From Roseomonas sp. GC11 (GTDB lineage Bacteria; Pseudomonadota; Alphaproteobacteria; Acetobacterales; Acetobacteraceae), in the NCBI RefSeq assembly GCF_024437745.1, contig NZ_JANFNY010000013.1, forward strand, positions 1-64,000: a stretch of 64,000 bases of DNA, written 5' to 3'. A program made the position numbers and the translations under genes. Every line of letters begins with the position of its first letter. Position 1 is the stretch's first letter. Below, one piece after another: positions 9,484 to 17,919 of this stretch. The notes under the pieces were generated by a model. It was given only the letters and a program-made list of their open reading frames with translations, made no database searches and had not been told where the DNA came from.

Positions 9484-9984
9484 CTAGGGGGCGGCAGACT
9501 GGTCGGGGTGGGGATCGCCACGGCGTGTCGGCGCCGGGGCGAAGATCGGCACGGGGTCGAGGACGATGACGAAGTCCTCGCCCTGGCGCCCGATGCAGCG
9601 GACATATTCGCTCGGGCAGCACAGCCCGAATTTGGGCGAATGCACGCTGCCCAGCGTCGCGATGTCGCGCACCTCGTGCACCTTGTCCGCCAGCACGGCG
9701 ACGGTGACGGGCTCATCCGCCAGCGGCACCTCGATGACGATGACGCGGGTGTCGATGGTGGCCGCGCGCTGCTCCAGCCCGAGCTTCAGGCGCAGGTCGG
9801 CCAGCGGCACGACGCGCCCGCGCACATTGATCAGCCGGTTGAGGAAGCGCGGCGCATTGGGCACCAGCGTCGTCGGCCCGGGGTCGAGGATTTCGCGCAC
9901 ATGCCGCGCCTCCAGCGCGAAGCGCTCGCCCTGGAGGTCGATGGTGACGACGCGCAGGCTGGCGGGGGGCTCGGTGTTGGGCAT
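9484..9984 (-). CDS. cheW: Coupling protein CheW
   Basis: CheW links receptors to the CheA kinase. The 166-residue protein shows the CheW fold markers [36 protein letters not shown] and the later [13 protein letters not shown] roughly 15-residue Pro/Thr-rich tail follows the fold. The gene starts 11 bases after cheA and ends 17 bases before the mcp ATG, so it is co-transcribed with both. Confidence 0.94.
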   Translation of the reverse strand: MPNTEPPASLRVVTIDLQGERFALEARHVREILDPGPTTLVPNAPRFLNRLINVRGRVVPLADLRLKLGLEQRAATIDTRVIVIEVPLADEPVTVAVLADKVHEVRDIATLGSVHSPKFGLCCPSEYVRCIGRQGEDFVIVLDPVPIFAPAPTRRGDPHPDQSAAP

Positions 9985-9995
9985 GCCCGCTCTCC

Positions 9996-12080
9996 TCAGC
10001 GCACCGGCACCAGCCGGTCCTCATGCGCCTGGCCGAAGGCGACGAGGGGGGCGATGTCGAGGATCAGCGCCACGCTGCCATCGCCCAGGATGGTGGCGCC
10101 GGAGAAGATGTCGATATCGGCATGCAGCTTGGACATCGACTTGATGACGGTCTGGTGGTCGCCGATCACCTGGTCAACCACGAGGCCCACGCGCTGGTCG
10201 CCGGTGGAGACGATCACCACCTTCTTCAGCGGGTCGGCATCGGCCGGGGTCTGGAACAGCTCGGCCAGCCGCAGGAAGGGGATCAGGCTGCCGCGCAGGT
10301 TGAGGAAGCTGCTGCGCGAGCCGCTTGACGGCGTCTCGCCCTCCAGCTCCACGCATTCCTCGACGGCGGTCAGCGGAATGACGTAGCGGCCCTGGCCCAC
10401 GCGCACCAGCAGCCCGTCGATGATGGCCAGCGTCAGCGGCAGGCAGAGCGTCACCTCCGTGCCAAGGCCCGGGCTGCTGCTGATCTCGATGGTGCCGCGC
10501 AGCGCCTCGATGGTGCGCTTGACCACATCCATGCCGACGCCACGGCCGGAAAGGCTCGTCACCTCCGTCGCGGTGGAGAAGCCGGGTTCGAAGATGAGCT
10601 GGAAGATCTCCTGCTCGCCCAGCACCTGCTCGGGCGTGACGAGGCCGCGTTCCTCGGCGCGGGCGCGGATGCGGGCGCAGTCCAGCCCGCGCCCGTCATC
10701 GCGGATGGAGACGCAGACCTGCGCCCCGGCATGGCGCGCCTGCAGCAGCAGCCTGCCGCGGCGGGGCTTGTCGCCCCGCTCCTCCGGCCGCTCCAGCCCG
10801 TGGTCGAGCGAGTTGCGGATGAGGTGGACCAGCGGGTCGTTCAGCCGCTCGATGACGGTCTTGTCGAGCTCCGTCTCCTCGCCCTGCATCAGCAGCTCGA
10901 CCTCCTTGCCGAGGTCGCGGCTGATATCGTGCACCAGCCGGCGGAAGCGGCCGAAGAGCTGCACGATGGGCACGGTGCGGATGCCCATGGTGGTGTCGCG
11001 CAGTTCGAGCGCCAGCCGCTCGATCTCCTCCGCCACGGAGCGCAGGCCGAGGTCGCTGCTGGCATGCGCCACCTGCCGCAGGCGGGACTGGGCGATCACC
11101 AGCTCCCCCACCCGGTCCATCAGCTCATCCAGCTTGAAGGCGGGGACGCGCACGCTCTCGGCCGCCTGGGCGGCATCGCGCTTGCCGGCCGCGGGGGGGT
11201 GCGAGGCCTGTGATAGCGCGGCCTGGGGCGTGCCCGCAGGGGATTTGCCCGGCTGGGATGCGCCCGTTTGTGATGCGCCTGCCTGGGGTGCGCCCGCCTG
11301 GGGCGCGCCGGCGGGGGCGTGGGCCGGTGGCGCGGGCTCGGCTGCCCCGCCCAATGGCTCGCCCAGTGGCTCCAGCGCCAGTTCCATGTCGTCGATGACG
11401 AAGAGGAAGACCTCCTCGATCCGCGCGCGCGGCACGGGGGCGTGCAGCATGATCTCCCAGGCGGTGTGCAGCGCCGTGGGGTCCAGCGCGTCGAGCGGCG
11501 GGACATCGGCCAGCGCCACCACCTCGGCCGGGCCGAGGCTCCGCAATTCGTCGAGCAGCAGCAGCGGGTTGCTGCCCATGGCCATGGCATCGCGCGCCAG
11601 CCGGAAGCGCAGGCGCCAGCCGGCCTGTTCCGCCGCCGCGCCAGGAGGGGGTGCGCCTGGAGGAGAGACGCCGGGGGCGGCCTCGGCCGGCGCCTCGCCC
11701 GCGGCCGTGCCGGTGATGGCGCGGAAGCCTTCCAGGATGGCGGCGCCGGCGGCGCTGTCGGCCGTCTCCGGCCGGGTCAGCAGGATGCGCAGATGGTCCT
11801 TCGCCCGCAGCGCCAGGGACACCAGCGTGTCGCTGGCCGGCAGGCGGCCCTTGCGCACCTCGTCGAAGGCGTTCTCGACATGGTGGGTGAAGCCCGCCAC
11901 CACATCGAAGCCGAACATCGCGCCGGAGCCCTTGATCGTGTGCAGCGCGCGGAAGGCGCTGTCGATCAGCTCCATGTCGCCGGGCCGGTGCTCCAGGTCC
12001 AGCAGCGCCTGCTCCAGGTGCTCCAGCAGCTCCTGGGATTCCTGGCGGAAGGTCTCGACCGGATCCGGCCCGCTGCTCAT
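9996..12080 (-). CDS. cheA: Chemotaxis histidine kinase CheA
   Basis: This 694-residue kinase has the HPt domain with phospho-His47 in HTIKGSG, a middle region, a Pro/Ala/Gln linker of repeats, a dimerisation helix pair (VGELVIAQSRLRQVA), the ATP-binding domain with N box LVHLIRNSLDHGLE, DDGRGLD and GRGVGMDVVK, and a C-terminal CheW-like domain. It passes phosphate to CheY and CheB. The ATG at 12080 overlaps the cheY stop as ATGA, so the two are translationally coupled. Confidence 0.97.
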   Translation of the reverse strand: MSSGPDPVETFRQESQELLEHLEQALLDLEHRPGDMELIDSAFRALHTIKGSGAMFGFDVVAGFTHHVENAFDEVRKGRLPASDTLVSLALRAKDHLRILLTRPETADSAAGAAILEGFRAITGTAAGEAPAEAAPGVSPPGAPPPGAAAEQAGWRLRFRLARDAMAMGSNPLLLLDELRSLGPAEVVALADVPPLDALDPTALHTAWEIMLHAPVPRARIEEVFLFVIDDMELALEPLGEPLGGAAEPAPPAHAPAGAPQAGAPQAGASQTGASQPGKSPAGTPQAALSQASHPPAAGKRDAAQAAESVRVPAFKLDELMDRVGELVIAQSRLRQVAHASSDLGLRSVAEEIERLALELRDTTMGIRTVPIVQLFGRFRRLVHDISRDLGKEVELLMQGEETELDKTVIERLNDPLVHLIRNSLDHGLERPEERGDKPRRGRLLLQARHAGAQVCVSIRDDGRGLDCARIRARAEERGLVTPEQVLGEQEIFQLIFEPGFSTATEVTSLSGRGVGMDVVKRTIEALRGTIEISSSPGLGTEVTLCLPLTLAIIDGLLVRVGQGRYVIPLTAVEECVELEGETPSSGSRSSFLNLRGSLIPFLRLAELFQTPADADPLKKVVIVSTGDQRVGLVVDQVIGDHQTVIKSMSKLHADIDIFSGATILGDGSVALILDIAPLVAFGQAHEDRLVPVR
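11220..11309 (-). repeat. 15-base in-frame tandem repeat inside cheA
   Basis: Six units of 15 bases encode a pentapeptide series GAPQA, GAPQA, GASQT, GASQP, GKSPA, GTPQA in the cheA linker before the dimerisation domain. The repeat keeps frame, so copy-number slippage would only change linker length. Confidence 0.85.
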
Positions 12081-12442
12081 CCCAGCACCTTCTTGACGAC
12101 GGCCAGCAATTGCTCCTGCTGGAAGGGCTTGGTGATCCAGCCGGTGGCGCCGGCGGCCTTGGCCTGCGCCTTCATCCCCGCATCCGACTCGGTGGTCAGG
12201 AACAGGATCGGCACGCCGCGATAGGCCGGCAGCTTGCGCAGCTCGGTGATGAGGGCGAGGCCGTTCATCCGCGGCATGTTGAGGTCGGTCACCACCATGT
12301 CGACGGTGCGGGCATTGGCCTTGGCCAGACCGTCCACGCCATCCTCGGCCTCGACCACCGTGTAGCCGGCGCCCGCCAGGGTCATGCGGACCATCTGCCG
12401 CAGGCTGGCCGAATCATCGACGGCCAGGATCGTTTTGCTCAC
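12077..12442 (-). CDS. cheY: Chemotaxis response regulator CheY
   Basis: A single receiver domain of 121 residues has the acidic pair D9/D10, phosphoacceptor D53 in TDLNMP, the switch Thr in FLTTES and Lys in TKPF. CheY-P would bind the flagellar motor switch. The GTG start at 12442 overlaps the STAS stop as GTGA; the open frame upstream is a shadow of the STAS gene. Its stop overlaps the cheA ATG. Confidence 0.95.
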   Translation of the reverse strand: MSKTILAVDDSASLRQMVRMTLAGAGYTVVEAEDGVDGLAKANARTVDMVVTDLNMPRMNGLALITELRKLPAYRGVPILFLTTESDAGMKAQAKAAGATGWITKPFQQEQLLAVVKKVLG

Positions 12443-12789
12443 TGCTGCTTCTCGCCTTGCATCCAGAGGGAAAGGGCCTCGGCATCGGTGCCCGCGCCGA
12501 CGGGGAAGCCCGCCCGCGGCAGGGCGGCGCGCAGGGCCTCGGGCAGGGTGCCGCGCACCCGCACCGGCCGGCCCAGGCGCCGGCCGCTGCTGCCCGCCGA
12601 AAGCAGCAGCTGCAGCCCGCACAGATCCACCTCGGTCACCGCCGACAGGTCGAGTTCCAGCGTGGCCTGCTCCTGAAGGGCGCCCAGCAGGCGCGCATGC
12701 TGCGCCTCGGCCTCCCGCAGCGTCAGCTCGCCGGTGAGCACCAGGCAGGTGTCCTCGGCCTCCCGCCGATCCTCATCCACCTGGTCCAT
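12439..12789 (-). CDS. STAS-domain protein at the head of the che operon
   Basis: This 116-residue single-domain STAS protein has the fold core LVLTGELTLREA and LELDLSAVTEVDLCGLQLLL. In anti-sigma-factor antagonists the position before the conserved Gly is a phosphorylated Ser; here it is Cys57 (DLCG), so classical Ser phosphorylation is not expected. A GAGGAG site precedes the ATG. STAS genes often head chemotaxis operons, where their function is poorly defined. The 12790-12942 gap holds its promoter region and nothing else that I recognise. Confidence 0.85.
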   Translation of the reverse strand: MDQVDEDRREAEDTCLVLTGELTLREAEAQHARLLGALQEQATLELDLSAVTEVDLCGLQLLLSAGSSGRRLGRPVRVRGTLPEALRAALPRAGFPVGAGTDAEALSLWMQGEKQQ

Positions 12790-12942
12790 CTGCGCTCCTC
12801 GCCGCCGCCGCGTATTCTCGGTTAAGGGATAAACCTCTAACTTTCGTATACGCGGGGGGCGTTCGCGCGGGGCGCGATGCTCCGGGGCGGGAACCCGGCA
12901 GGGTCGTGAAGGGAGAAAGGGAGGCCCGGGCGCGAAAGCGCC

Positions 12943-13248
12943 TTATGGCGCGCCGGCGGCGGCGAAGGCTTCCAGCGCGCGGGTGGTGAAGGCGATGGCG
13001 GCGCCGGCATTGAGGTTGATCGCGGCGCCCAGCGCCTCGGCCAGTTCCGCCTCCGTCGCCCCCGCCCTGTGCGCCGCCTCGGCATGCAGCGTGATGCCGC
13101 CATCACAGCGCAGGCTGATGGCCGCCGCCAGGGCGATCAGTTCGCGCGTCCGGGCATCCAGATGCCCAACCCCGGCGAGGAGCCGCTGGCGGCAGGCCTT
13201 CCAGTCCAGCATCGGCCTGGCCGTGTCTCCTTGTGGCACGACCGGCAT
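12943..13248 (-). CDS. Carboxymuconolactone decarboxylase/AhpD-like protein
   Basis: About 101 residues match the small CMD/AhpD fold, with RTRELIALAAAISLRCDGGITLH and the downstream GATEAELAEALGAAI. Active AhpD-like members have C-x-x-C before the His; here it reads CDGG, so the second Cys is lost and redox activity by that pair is unlikely. The start is uncertain: the ATG at 13248 is used, with a GTG at 13281 possible. It lies just downstream of the MHS transporter on the same strand. Confidence 0.75.
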   Translation of the reverse strand: MPVVPQGDTARPMLDWKACRQRLLAGVGHLDARTRELIALAAAISLRCDGGITLHAEAAHRAGATEAELAEALGAAINLNAGAAIAFTTRALEAFAAAGAP

Positions 13249-13296
13249 GCTGGGCGGCGGGGCGGGGCGCGGCCCGGACACCGCGCCCCTGCCGGC

Positions 13297-14571
13297 TCAG
13301 CGCGCGAGGCGGCCCTGCCGGCGCAGCACCAGCGTCGCCACCAGGCCGAGCAGCGCGGCCAGGGACAGCCACAGGCCGGGGATGGCGCGGTTGCCCGTCT
13401 CACCGATCAGCCAGGTGCAGATCAGCGGCGTGAAGCCGCCGAACAGCGCCGTGGCCAGGCTGTAGGCGAGGGAGAAGCCGGTGGTGCGCACCTCGGCCGG
13501 CATGATCTCCGTCAGGCAGACCACCATGGCGCCGTTGTAGAGCCCGTAGAGGCAGGAGAGCCACAGCAGCGACAGCAGCAGCCGCGCGAAGGACGGCGCG
13601 CCCACCAGCCAGGACATCGCCGGATAGGCGGTGAGCAGCGCCAGGGTGCAGCAGGCCGCCAGCAGCGGGAAGCGCCCGATGCGGTCCGACAGCGCGCCCC
13701 CCACCGGCAGCCAGACCAGGTTGGACAGGCCGACGCAGAGCGTCACCACCAGCACCTCGCTGCTGCCCAGGTGCAGCACCTGCCGGCCATAGGTCGGCGT
13801 ATAGGCGGTGATCAGGTAGAAGGAGACGGTGGTCATGGTGACCAGCATCATGCCGAGCAGGATCAGCCCGGCATTGCGCCGCAGCGAGGCCAGGATCTGC
13901 GGCACCGAAGGCTGGGCGCGGCGGGCGAATTCCTCCGTCTCGGTCAGGGAGCGGCGGATCCAGAACAGCAGCGGCACGATCAGGCAGCCGATCAGCAGCG
14001 GGATGCGCCAGCCCCAGGCATCCATCGCCGCCGGCTCCAGCAGCGCGGTGAGCGCGACGCCGACCAGGGCGGTGAAGACCACCGCCACCTGCTGGCTGCC
14101 CGATTGCCAGGAGACATAGAAGCCCTTGTTCCCCGGCGTCGCCATTTCCGAGAGATAGACCGAGACGCCCCCGAGCTCCGCCCCGGCCGAGAAACCCTGA
14201 AGCAGCCGCCCGAGCAGCACGATGACCGGGGCCAGCACGCCGATGGTGCCATAGCCCGGCGTCAGCGCCAGGGTGAGGGTGCCGAGCCCCATCAGCCCGA
14301 GGGTGACGAGCAGCCCGGCGCGGCGGCCATGCCGGTCGGTGAAGGTGCCGAGCACCAGCGCGCCCAGCGGGCGCATCAGGAAGCCGGCGCCGAAGGTGGC
14401 CAGAGAGGCCAGGAGCGAGGCGAAGTCACTGTCGCCGGGAAAGAAGCTATGGCCGATGGCAGCAGCGTAATAGCCATAGACGATGAAGTCATACATCTCC
14501 AGGAAGTTGCCGGAGGCGACGCGCAGAACGGCCTTCGCCTGTTCACCGCGTGACTTTTCGCTTGTTCGCAT
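13297..14571 (-). CDS. MHS-family MFS symporter, citrate/tricarballylate-like
   Basis: This 424-residue MFS protein has about 12 membrane segments. The N-terminal NFLEMYDFIVYGYYAAAIG, the loop DRHGRRAGLL and the later LSDRIGRFPLL place it in the metabolite:H+ symporter group that includes CitA/TcuC carriers. It would import a small di- or tricarboxylate with protons across the inner membrane. It is divergent from the IclR gene, and an 18-bp palindrome lies between them. Confidence 0.85.
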   Translation of the reverse strand: MRTSEKSRGEQAKAVLRVASGNFLEMYDFIVYGYYAAAIGHSFFPGDSDFASLLASLATFGAGFLMRPLGALVLGTFTDRHGRRAGLLVTLGLMGLGTLTLALTPGYGTIGVLAPVIVLLGRLLQGFSAGAELGGVSVYLSEMATPGNKGFYVSWQSGSQQVAVVFTALVGVALTALLEPAAMDAWGWRIPLLIGCLIVPLLFWIRRSLTETEEFARRAQPSVPQILASLRRNAGLILLGMMLVTMTTVSFYLITAYTPTYGRQVLHLGSSEVLVVTLCVGLSNLVWLPVGGALSDRIGRFPLLAACCTLALLTAYPAMSWLVGAPSFARLLLSLLWLSCLYGLYNGAMVVCLTEIMPAEVRTTGFSLAYSLATALFGGFTPLICTWLIGETGNRAIPGLWLSLAALLGLVATLVLRRQGRLAR

Positions 14572-14940
14572 TCAGCATGGTCCCTGGACTGGTCTTGCTT
14601 CCCGGGGCTTGCGCGGATGGCAGGCTCCGGCGCCGCGGGCGGGAAGGGAGGCCGCAACGGCCCTGGCCTGTCTTGTAGGAGCAACCCTTTGCCCGGATGC
14701 TGGACGGGGCATGGCCGTCTTGTCATCTTCCAGGGGCAGGGTGCCGGGCCGGGTGGTGTTTTCTGTATGGCGGAAATCCGCCATCCTGGGTCCGCACCCC
14801 CTGTTCCCGCCCGAATCTGCCCGAGACCACCCTGCCTGCGACCGCCCTGCCCGACAGCCTTGCGTCTGGCGCTCCCTTTCTTCTTTCCCTCCGGCGGCCC
14901 ATTCCGTGCCGCCGTTCCGCCGCCCTGGAGACGCCCCCGC
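14572..14940. other. Divergent intergenic region, MHS symporter / IclR
   Basis: This 369-base gap holds the promoters of both flanking genes. Apart from the palindrome at 14767-14784 I see no gene or RNA. Open frames crossing it are Pro/Arg-rich shadows. Confidence 0.5.
14767..14784. promoter_or_regulatory. Candidate IclR operator
   Basis: ATGGCGGA (14767-14774) and TCCGCCAT (14777-14784) form a perfect inverted repeat with a 2-base spacer. It lies about 160 bases before the IclR start and 195 before the divergent symporter start, a usual place for an IclR site acting on both. Confidence 0.55.
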
Positions 14941-15702
14941 ATGTCCGCCGATGACCAGGCCCCGCCCCCCCGGCGCCGCGGCCGTCCCCCCGCCGCCTCG
15001 CGCGTGGCGGAACCCGCCTGCGCGGCACGGGTCGAGGCGGTGGAGCGGGCGCTGAGCATCCTCGACGCCTTCGCCGATGGCCCGCCCCGCCTGTCCCTGG
15101 CGGAGATCGCCGCGCGCACCGGCTTCTATCCCAGCACGGTGCTGCGGCTGGCGGCTTCGCTCGATCGCTTCGGTTATCTGCATCGCGGCGCGGATGGCCT
15201 GTTCCGCCTGGGGCCGACGCCGCTGCGCCTGGGCATGCTCTACCGCGATTCCTTCGACCTGGCCGAGCATGTCCGCCCCGTCCTGGCCTGGCTCGCCGAG
15301 GCCACGGGGGAGACCGCCGCCTTCTATGTGCGCGATGGGGCGCGGCGGATCTGCCTCTACCGCCATCATTCCGCGCGGCTGATCCGCCATCATATCGAGG
15401 AGGGCACGGTCCTGCCGCTGGACCGTGGCGCCAGTGCCTGGGTGCTGATGGCCCATACCAGCACCGGGGAGGAGGCGCCGCTGGCCGCCGCGCGGGCGCA
15501 GGGCTGGGTGCTCTCGCTGGGTGAGCGGGACCCGGAGGTGGCGGCGGTCGCCGCGCCGGTGTTCGGGCGCGGGCGGGCTTTCATCGGGGCGCTCGGCATC
15601 ATCGGCCCGCGCGGCCGTTTCGAGGGGGAGCAGCCGGAGCGTCTGGCGGCCCTGGTCACCGAGGCGGCGGCGCGGCTCTGCCGCAGCCTGGGCGGCCCCT
15701 GA
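14941..15702 (+). CDS. IclR-family transcriptional regulator
   Basis: This 253-residue protein has a basic N-terminal tail, a winged helix (VERALSILDAFADG, then SLAEIAARTGFYPSTVLRLAASL) and a GAF-like effector domain (about residues 95-250). IclR proteins sense small acids and control catabolic or uptake genes. I chose the ATG at 14941, since the longer open frame upstream is not family-like. The likely targets are the divergent MHS symporter and perhaps the TTT receptor downstream. Confidence 0.88.
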   Translation: MSADDQAPPPRRRGRPPAASRVAEPACAARVEAVERALSILDAFADGPPRLSLAEIAARTGFYPSTVLRLAASLDRFGYLHRGADGLFRLGPTPLRLGMLYRDSFDLAEHVRPVLAWLAEATGETAAFYVRDGARRICLYRHHSARLIRHHIEEGTVLPLDRGASAWVLMAHTSTGEEAPLAAARAQGWVLSLGERDPEVAAVAAPVFGRGRAFIGALGIIGPRGRFEGEQPERLAALVTEAAARLCRSLGGP

Positions 15703-15752
15703 AGGCGTTTCCCGGGCGCCCGCCCCGCTTCTGAGGCGGAACGCCCAACCGG

Positions 15753-15789
15753 AAAAGTCTTTTTGCTTCTTTTTCTTCAGAAAAAGAAG
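15753..15789 (+). repeat. Dispersed hairpin repeat, type B
   Basis: A perfect hairpin with arms CTTCTTTTTCT (15766-15776) and AGAAAAAGAAG (15779-15789) is preceded by AAAAGTCTTTTTG. It lies between the convergent IclR and TTT-receptor genes. The design is that of type A with a different arm sequence. Confidence 0.8.
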
Positions 15790-15816
15790 ATTCTTTTATT
15801 TCTTATAACCTCTCTT

Positions 15817-16803
15817 TTAATCTATCCGGATCCCGCCTTCACGGATCACCGGCGCCCAGCGCTCATGCTCGCGCTGGAGGAAGGCGGCGAAATCCTGCCG
15901 CGAGCCGCCCACGACGCTGCCGCCCTGCACCTCCTCCACCATGCGCCGGATCTCGGGCAGGGCGGCGATGCGGGCGAAGGTGGCGTTGATGCGGTCCGCC
16001 AGCCCCGGCTCCATTCCGGCCGGCGCGGCGAGGCCATACCAGATGGAAACCTCGAAGCCCGGCAGGGTATCGCGCATCAGCGGCGTCTCCGGCAGCAGGG
16101 GGGAGGGGCCGGCGCCCAGGGCCACTGGCCGCACCTGCCCGCCACGGATCATCGGCAGGGCGGAGGCGAGCGAGGGGAAGCACAGCTGCGCATCGCCGCG
16201 CATCACCGCCGTCACCGTCTCCGCCCCGCTGCGATAGGGGGCGTGCAGCATGCGGATGCCCGCCTCACGCGCGATCAGCGCCATGAAGAGGTGGCTGCCA
16301 TTGCCGATGCCGGCGGAGGAATAGACGAGGCCGTCCGGTTTTTTCCTGGCCTCCGCGATGATATTGGCCACGCCGCGCGGCGCCAGGCCGGGATTGGCCA
16401 CCAGCACGGCATGCAGGTTCACGAACTGCATCAGCGGCGTGAAGCTGGTCATCGGGTCGTAGCCGATCTTCGGGTTCAATTCCCGCCCGACGACATTGGC
16501 GCCGATATCGGCGGCCATCAGCGTGTAGCCATCCGCCGGCTGGGTGGCGACATAGGCCCCCGCCACCAGCCCGCCCGCGCCGGAGCGGTTTTCCACCACC
16601 AGCGTCTGGCCATTGGCGAATTCGGAAAAGCGCTGGGCGAAGGCGCGGGTCAGCGTATCCACCGCGCCGCCCGCGCCGAAGGGCACGATCACCCGCACCG
16701 GGCGGTCCGGCCAGGTGGCGGCACGCGCGACGGCAGGGCAAGCCAGCAGGCCGGCCGCCACCCCGCCGAGCGCCCGGCGGGTGAGGGTTGCTGTGATGCT
16801 CAT
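15817..16803 (-). CDS. TTT-family (Bug) extracytoplasmic solute receptor
   Basis: This 328-residue protein has a Tat-like export signal (TRRALGGVAAGLLACPAVARA) and the Bug/TctC fold: WPDRPVRVIVPFGAGGAVDTL, VVENRSGAGG, YSSAGIGNGSH and ALPMIRGGQVRPVA. Such receptors bind carboxylates in the periplasm. No TctA/TctB membrane genes are in the window, so it may be an orphan receptor. I chose the ATG at 16803 because the longer frame runs back into a hairpin repeat. It lies 3' of the LeuC/LeuD/lyase genes on the same strand. Confidence 0.9.
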   Translation of the reverse strand: MSITATLTRRALGGVAAGLLACPAVARAATWPDRPVRVIVPFGAGGAVDTLTRAFAQRFSEFANGQTLVVENRSGAGGLVAGAYVATQPADGYTLMAADIGANVVGRELNPKIGYDPMTSFTPLMQFVNLHAVLVANPGLAPRGVANIIAEARKKPDGLVYSSAGIGNGSHLFMALIAREAGIRMLHAPYRSGAETVTAVMRGDAQLCFPSLASALPMIRGGQVRPVALGAGPSPLLPETPLMRDTLPGFEVSIWYGLAAPAGMEPGLADRINATFARIAALPEIRRMVEEVQGGSVVGGSRQDFAAFLQREHERWAPVIREGGIRID

Positions 16804-16850
16804 CTTGGACGTTCCCAGAGGGTTTGATATTATTTTATATTTTTTATTAT

Positions 16851-16884
16851 CTTCTTTTTCTGAAGAAAAAGAAGCAAAAAGACT
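16851..16884 (-). repeat. Dispersed hairpin repeat, type B (inverted)
   Basis: Arms CTTCTTTTTCT (16851-16861) and AGAAAAAGAAG (16864-16874) are followed by CAAAAAGACTTTT, so this copy is opposite in orientation to the one at 15753. Together they bracket the TTT receptor gene. Confidence 0.8.
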
Positions 16885-16887
16885 TTT

Positions 16888-16966
16888 CAAGTCTGGCGTC
16901 CCGCTTCAGGCCTGAGGCGGGACGCTGTCTGAAAAAGTTTTTTGGTTCTTTTTTTCAAAAAAGAAC
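16888..16966 (+). repeat. Dispersed hairpin repeat, type A, with GC-rich palindrome
   Basis: A GC-rich palindrome (GCGTCCCGC with its complement GCGGGACGC, tips joined by TCAGGCCTGA) is followed by AAAAAGTTTTTTG and the hairpin GTTCTTTTTT/AAAAAAGAAC at 16945-16966. The order is the same as at 1081-1159. It directly abuts a type B copy in opposite orientation. Confidence 0.8.
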
Positions 16967-16980
16967 CCTGCTGCCAAAAC

Positions 16981-17871
16981 TTACTCCGCGGCCTGGCTGG
17001 CCGGCTCGCGCGCCCAGCGCTTGTCGAACTCCCACACCTCGGGGAAGCCCATCAGCGTGTTCATGGCGCCGAAATCGGCCAGGGTGCCGGCGGGCAGGGC
17101 CTGGGTGTCGCCCGCGCGCAGCAGGTGGGCATAGGCCCCCTCCAGCGCCGCGGTCATCGCCAGGAAGCCCAGCGCCGGATAGATCGCGATGCTGTAGCCA
17201 TAAGACGCCAGCGTCTCCGCCGGCAGGATCGGCGTGCGGCCGCCGCCATCGACATTGTTGGCCAGCAGCGGCGCGTCGATCTCCTGGCCGATGCGCTGCA
17301 TCTCCTCCGCCGTCTCGGGGCTCTCGATGAAGACGATGTCCGCCCCGGCGCGGCGGTAGAGCTTGCCGCGCCGGATGGCCTCGTCCAGCCCCAGGCTGGT
17401 GCGCGCATCGGTGCGGGCGATGATGAGGAAGTTCGGGTCCTTCCGCGCCTCCACCGCCACCTCGATCTTCAGCGCCATGTCCTCGGCGGGGATGACGCGG
17501 CGGCCCGGGGTGTGGCCGCATTTCTTCGGCACCTCCTGGTCCTCCAGCTGGATGGCGGTGATGCCGGCGGCCTCGTAGCCCATGACGGTGTGGCGCACAT
17601 TCAGCAGCCCGCCATAGCCCGTATCGGCATCGGCGATCACCGGCGTGCGGCTCATCTGCGCGAAGCGGCCCATGCGGCCGACCATGTCGGTATAGGTGGC
17701 CACCCCGGCATCGGGGATGCCGAGATGCGAGGCCACCGTGCCATAGCCCGTGGCATAGAGCGCATGGAAGCCCATGCGGTCCGCGATGCGGGCGGAAATC
17801 ATGTCGAAAATGCCGGGGGCGACGATGAAGCGCCGGGCATCCAGCGCGGCCTTCAGGCGGGGATCGGCCAT
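16981..17871 (-). CDS. Isocitrate lyase/PEP mutase-family C-C lyase
   Basis: This 296-residue TIM-barrel enzyme has PGIFDMISARIADRMGF, DADTGYG (metal site) and the catalytic loop KKCGHTPGR, which carries the Cys found in the lyase members. Relatives include methylisocitrate lyase, 2,3-dimethylmalate lyase and oxaloacetate decarboxylase. It follows an aconitase-type dehydratase pair with a 48-base gap, the order expected for a pathway that hydrates an unsaturated diacid and then cleaves it. Substrate not determined. Confidence 0.88.
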   Translation of the reverse strand: MADPRLKAALDARRFIVAPGIFDMISARIADRMGFHALYATGYGTVASHLGIPDAGVATYTDMVGRMGRFAQMSRTPVIADADTGYGGLLNVRHTVMGYEAAGITAIQLEDQEVPKKCGHTPGRRVIPAEDMALKIEVAVEARKDPNFLIIARTDARTSLGLDEAIRRGKLYRRAGADIVFIESPETAEEMQRIGQEIDAPLLANNVDGGGRTPILPAETLASYGYSIAIYPALGFLAMTAALEGAYAHLLRAGDTQALPAGTLADFGAMNTLMGFPEVWEFDKRWAREPASQAAE

Positions 17872-17919
17872 GGCGGAAAATCTCCTGTCAGGAAAAGGAA
17901 AGTCAGCGGGCCAGGGGCT

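Noticed and set aside
12790-12870. Sigma-28 (flagellar) promoter before the STAS/che operon
   Set aside because: Parts resembling both boxes are present (GAAAGTTA and ACCGAGAA on the minus strand), but the spacing is 15 rather than 11 bases.
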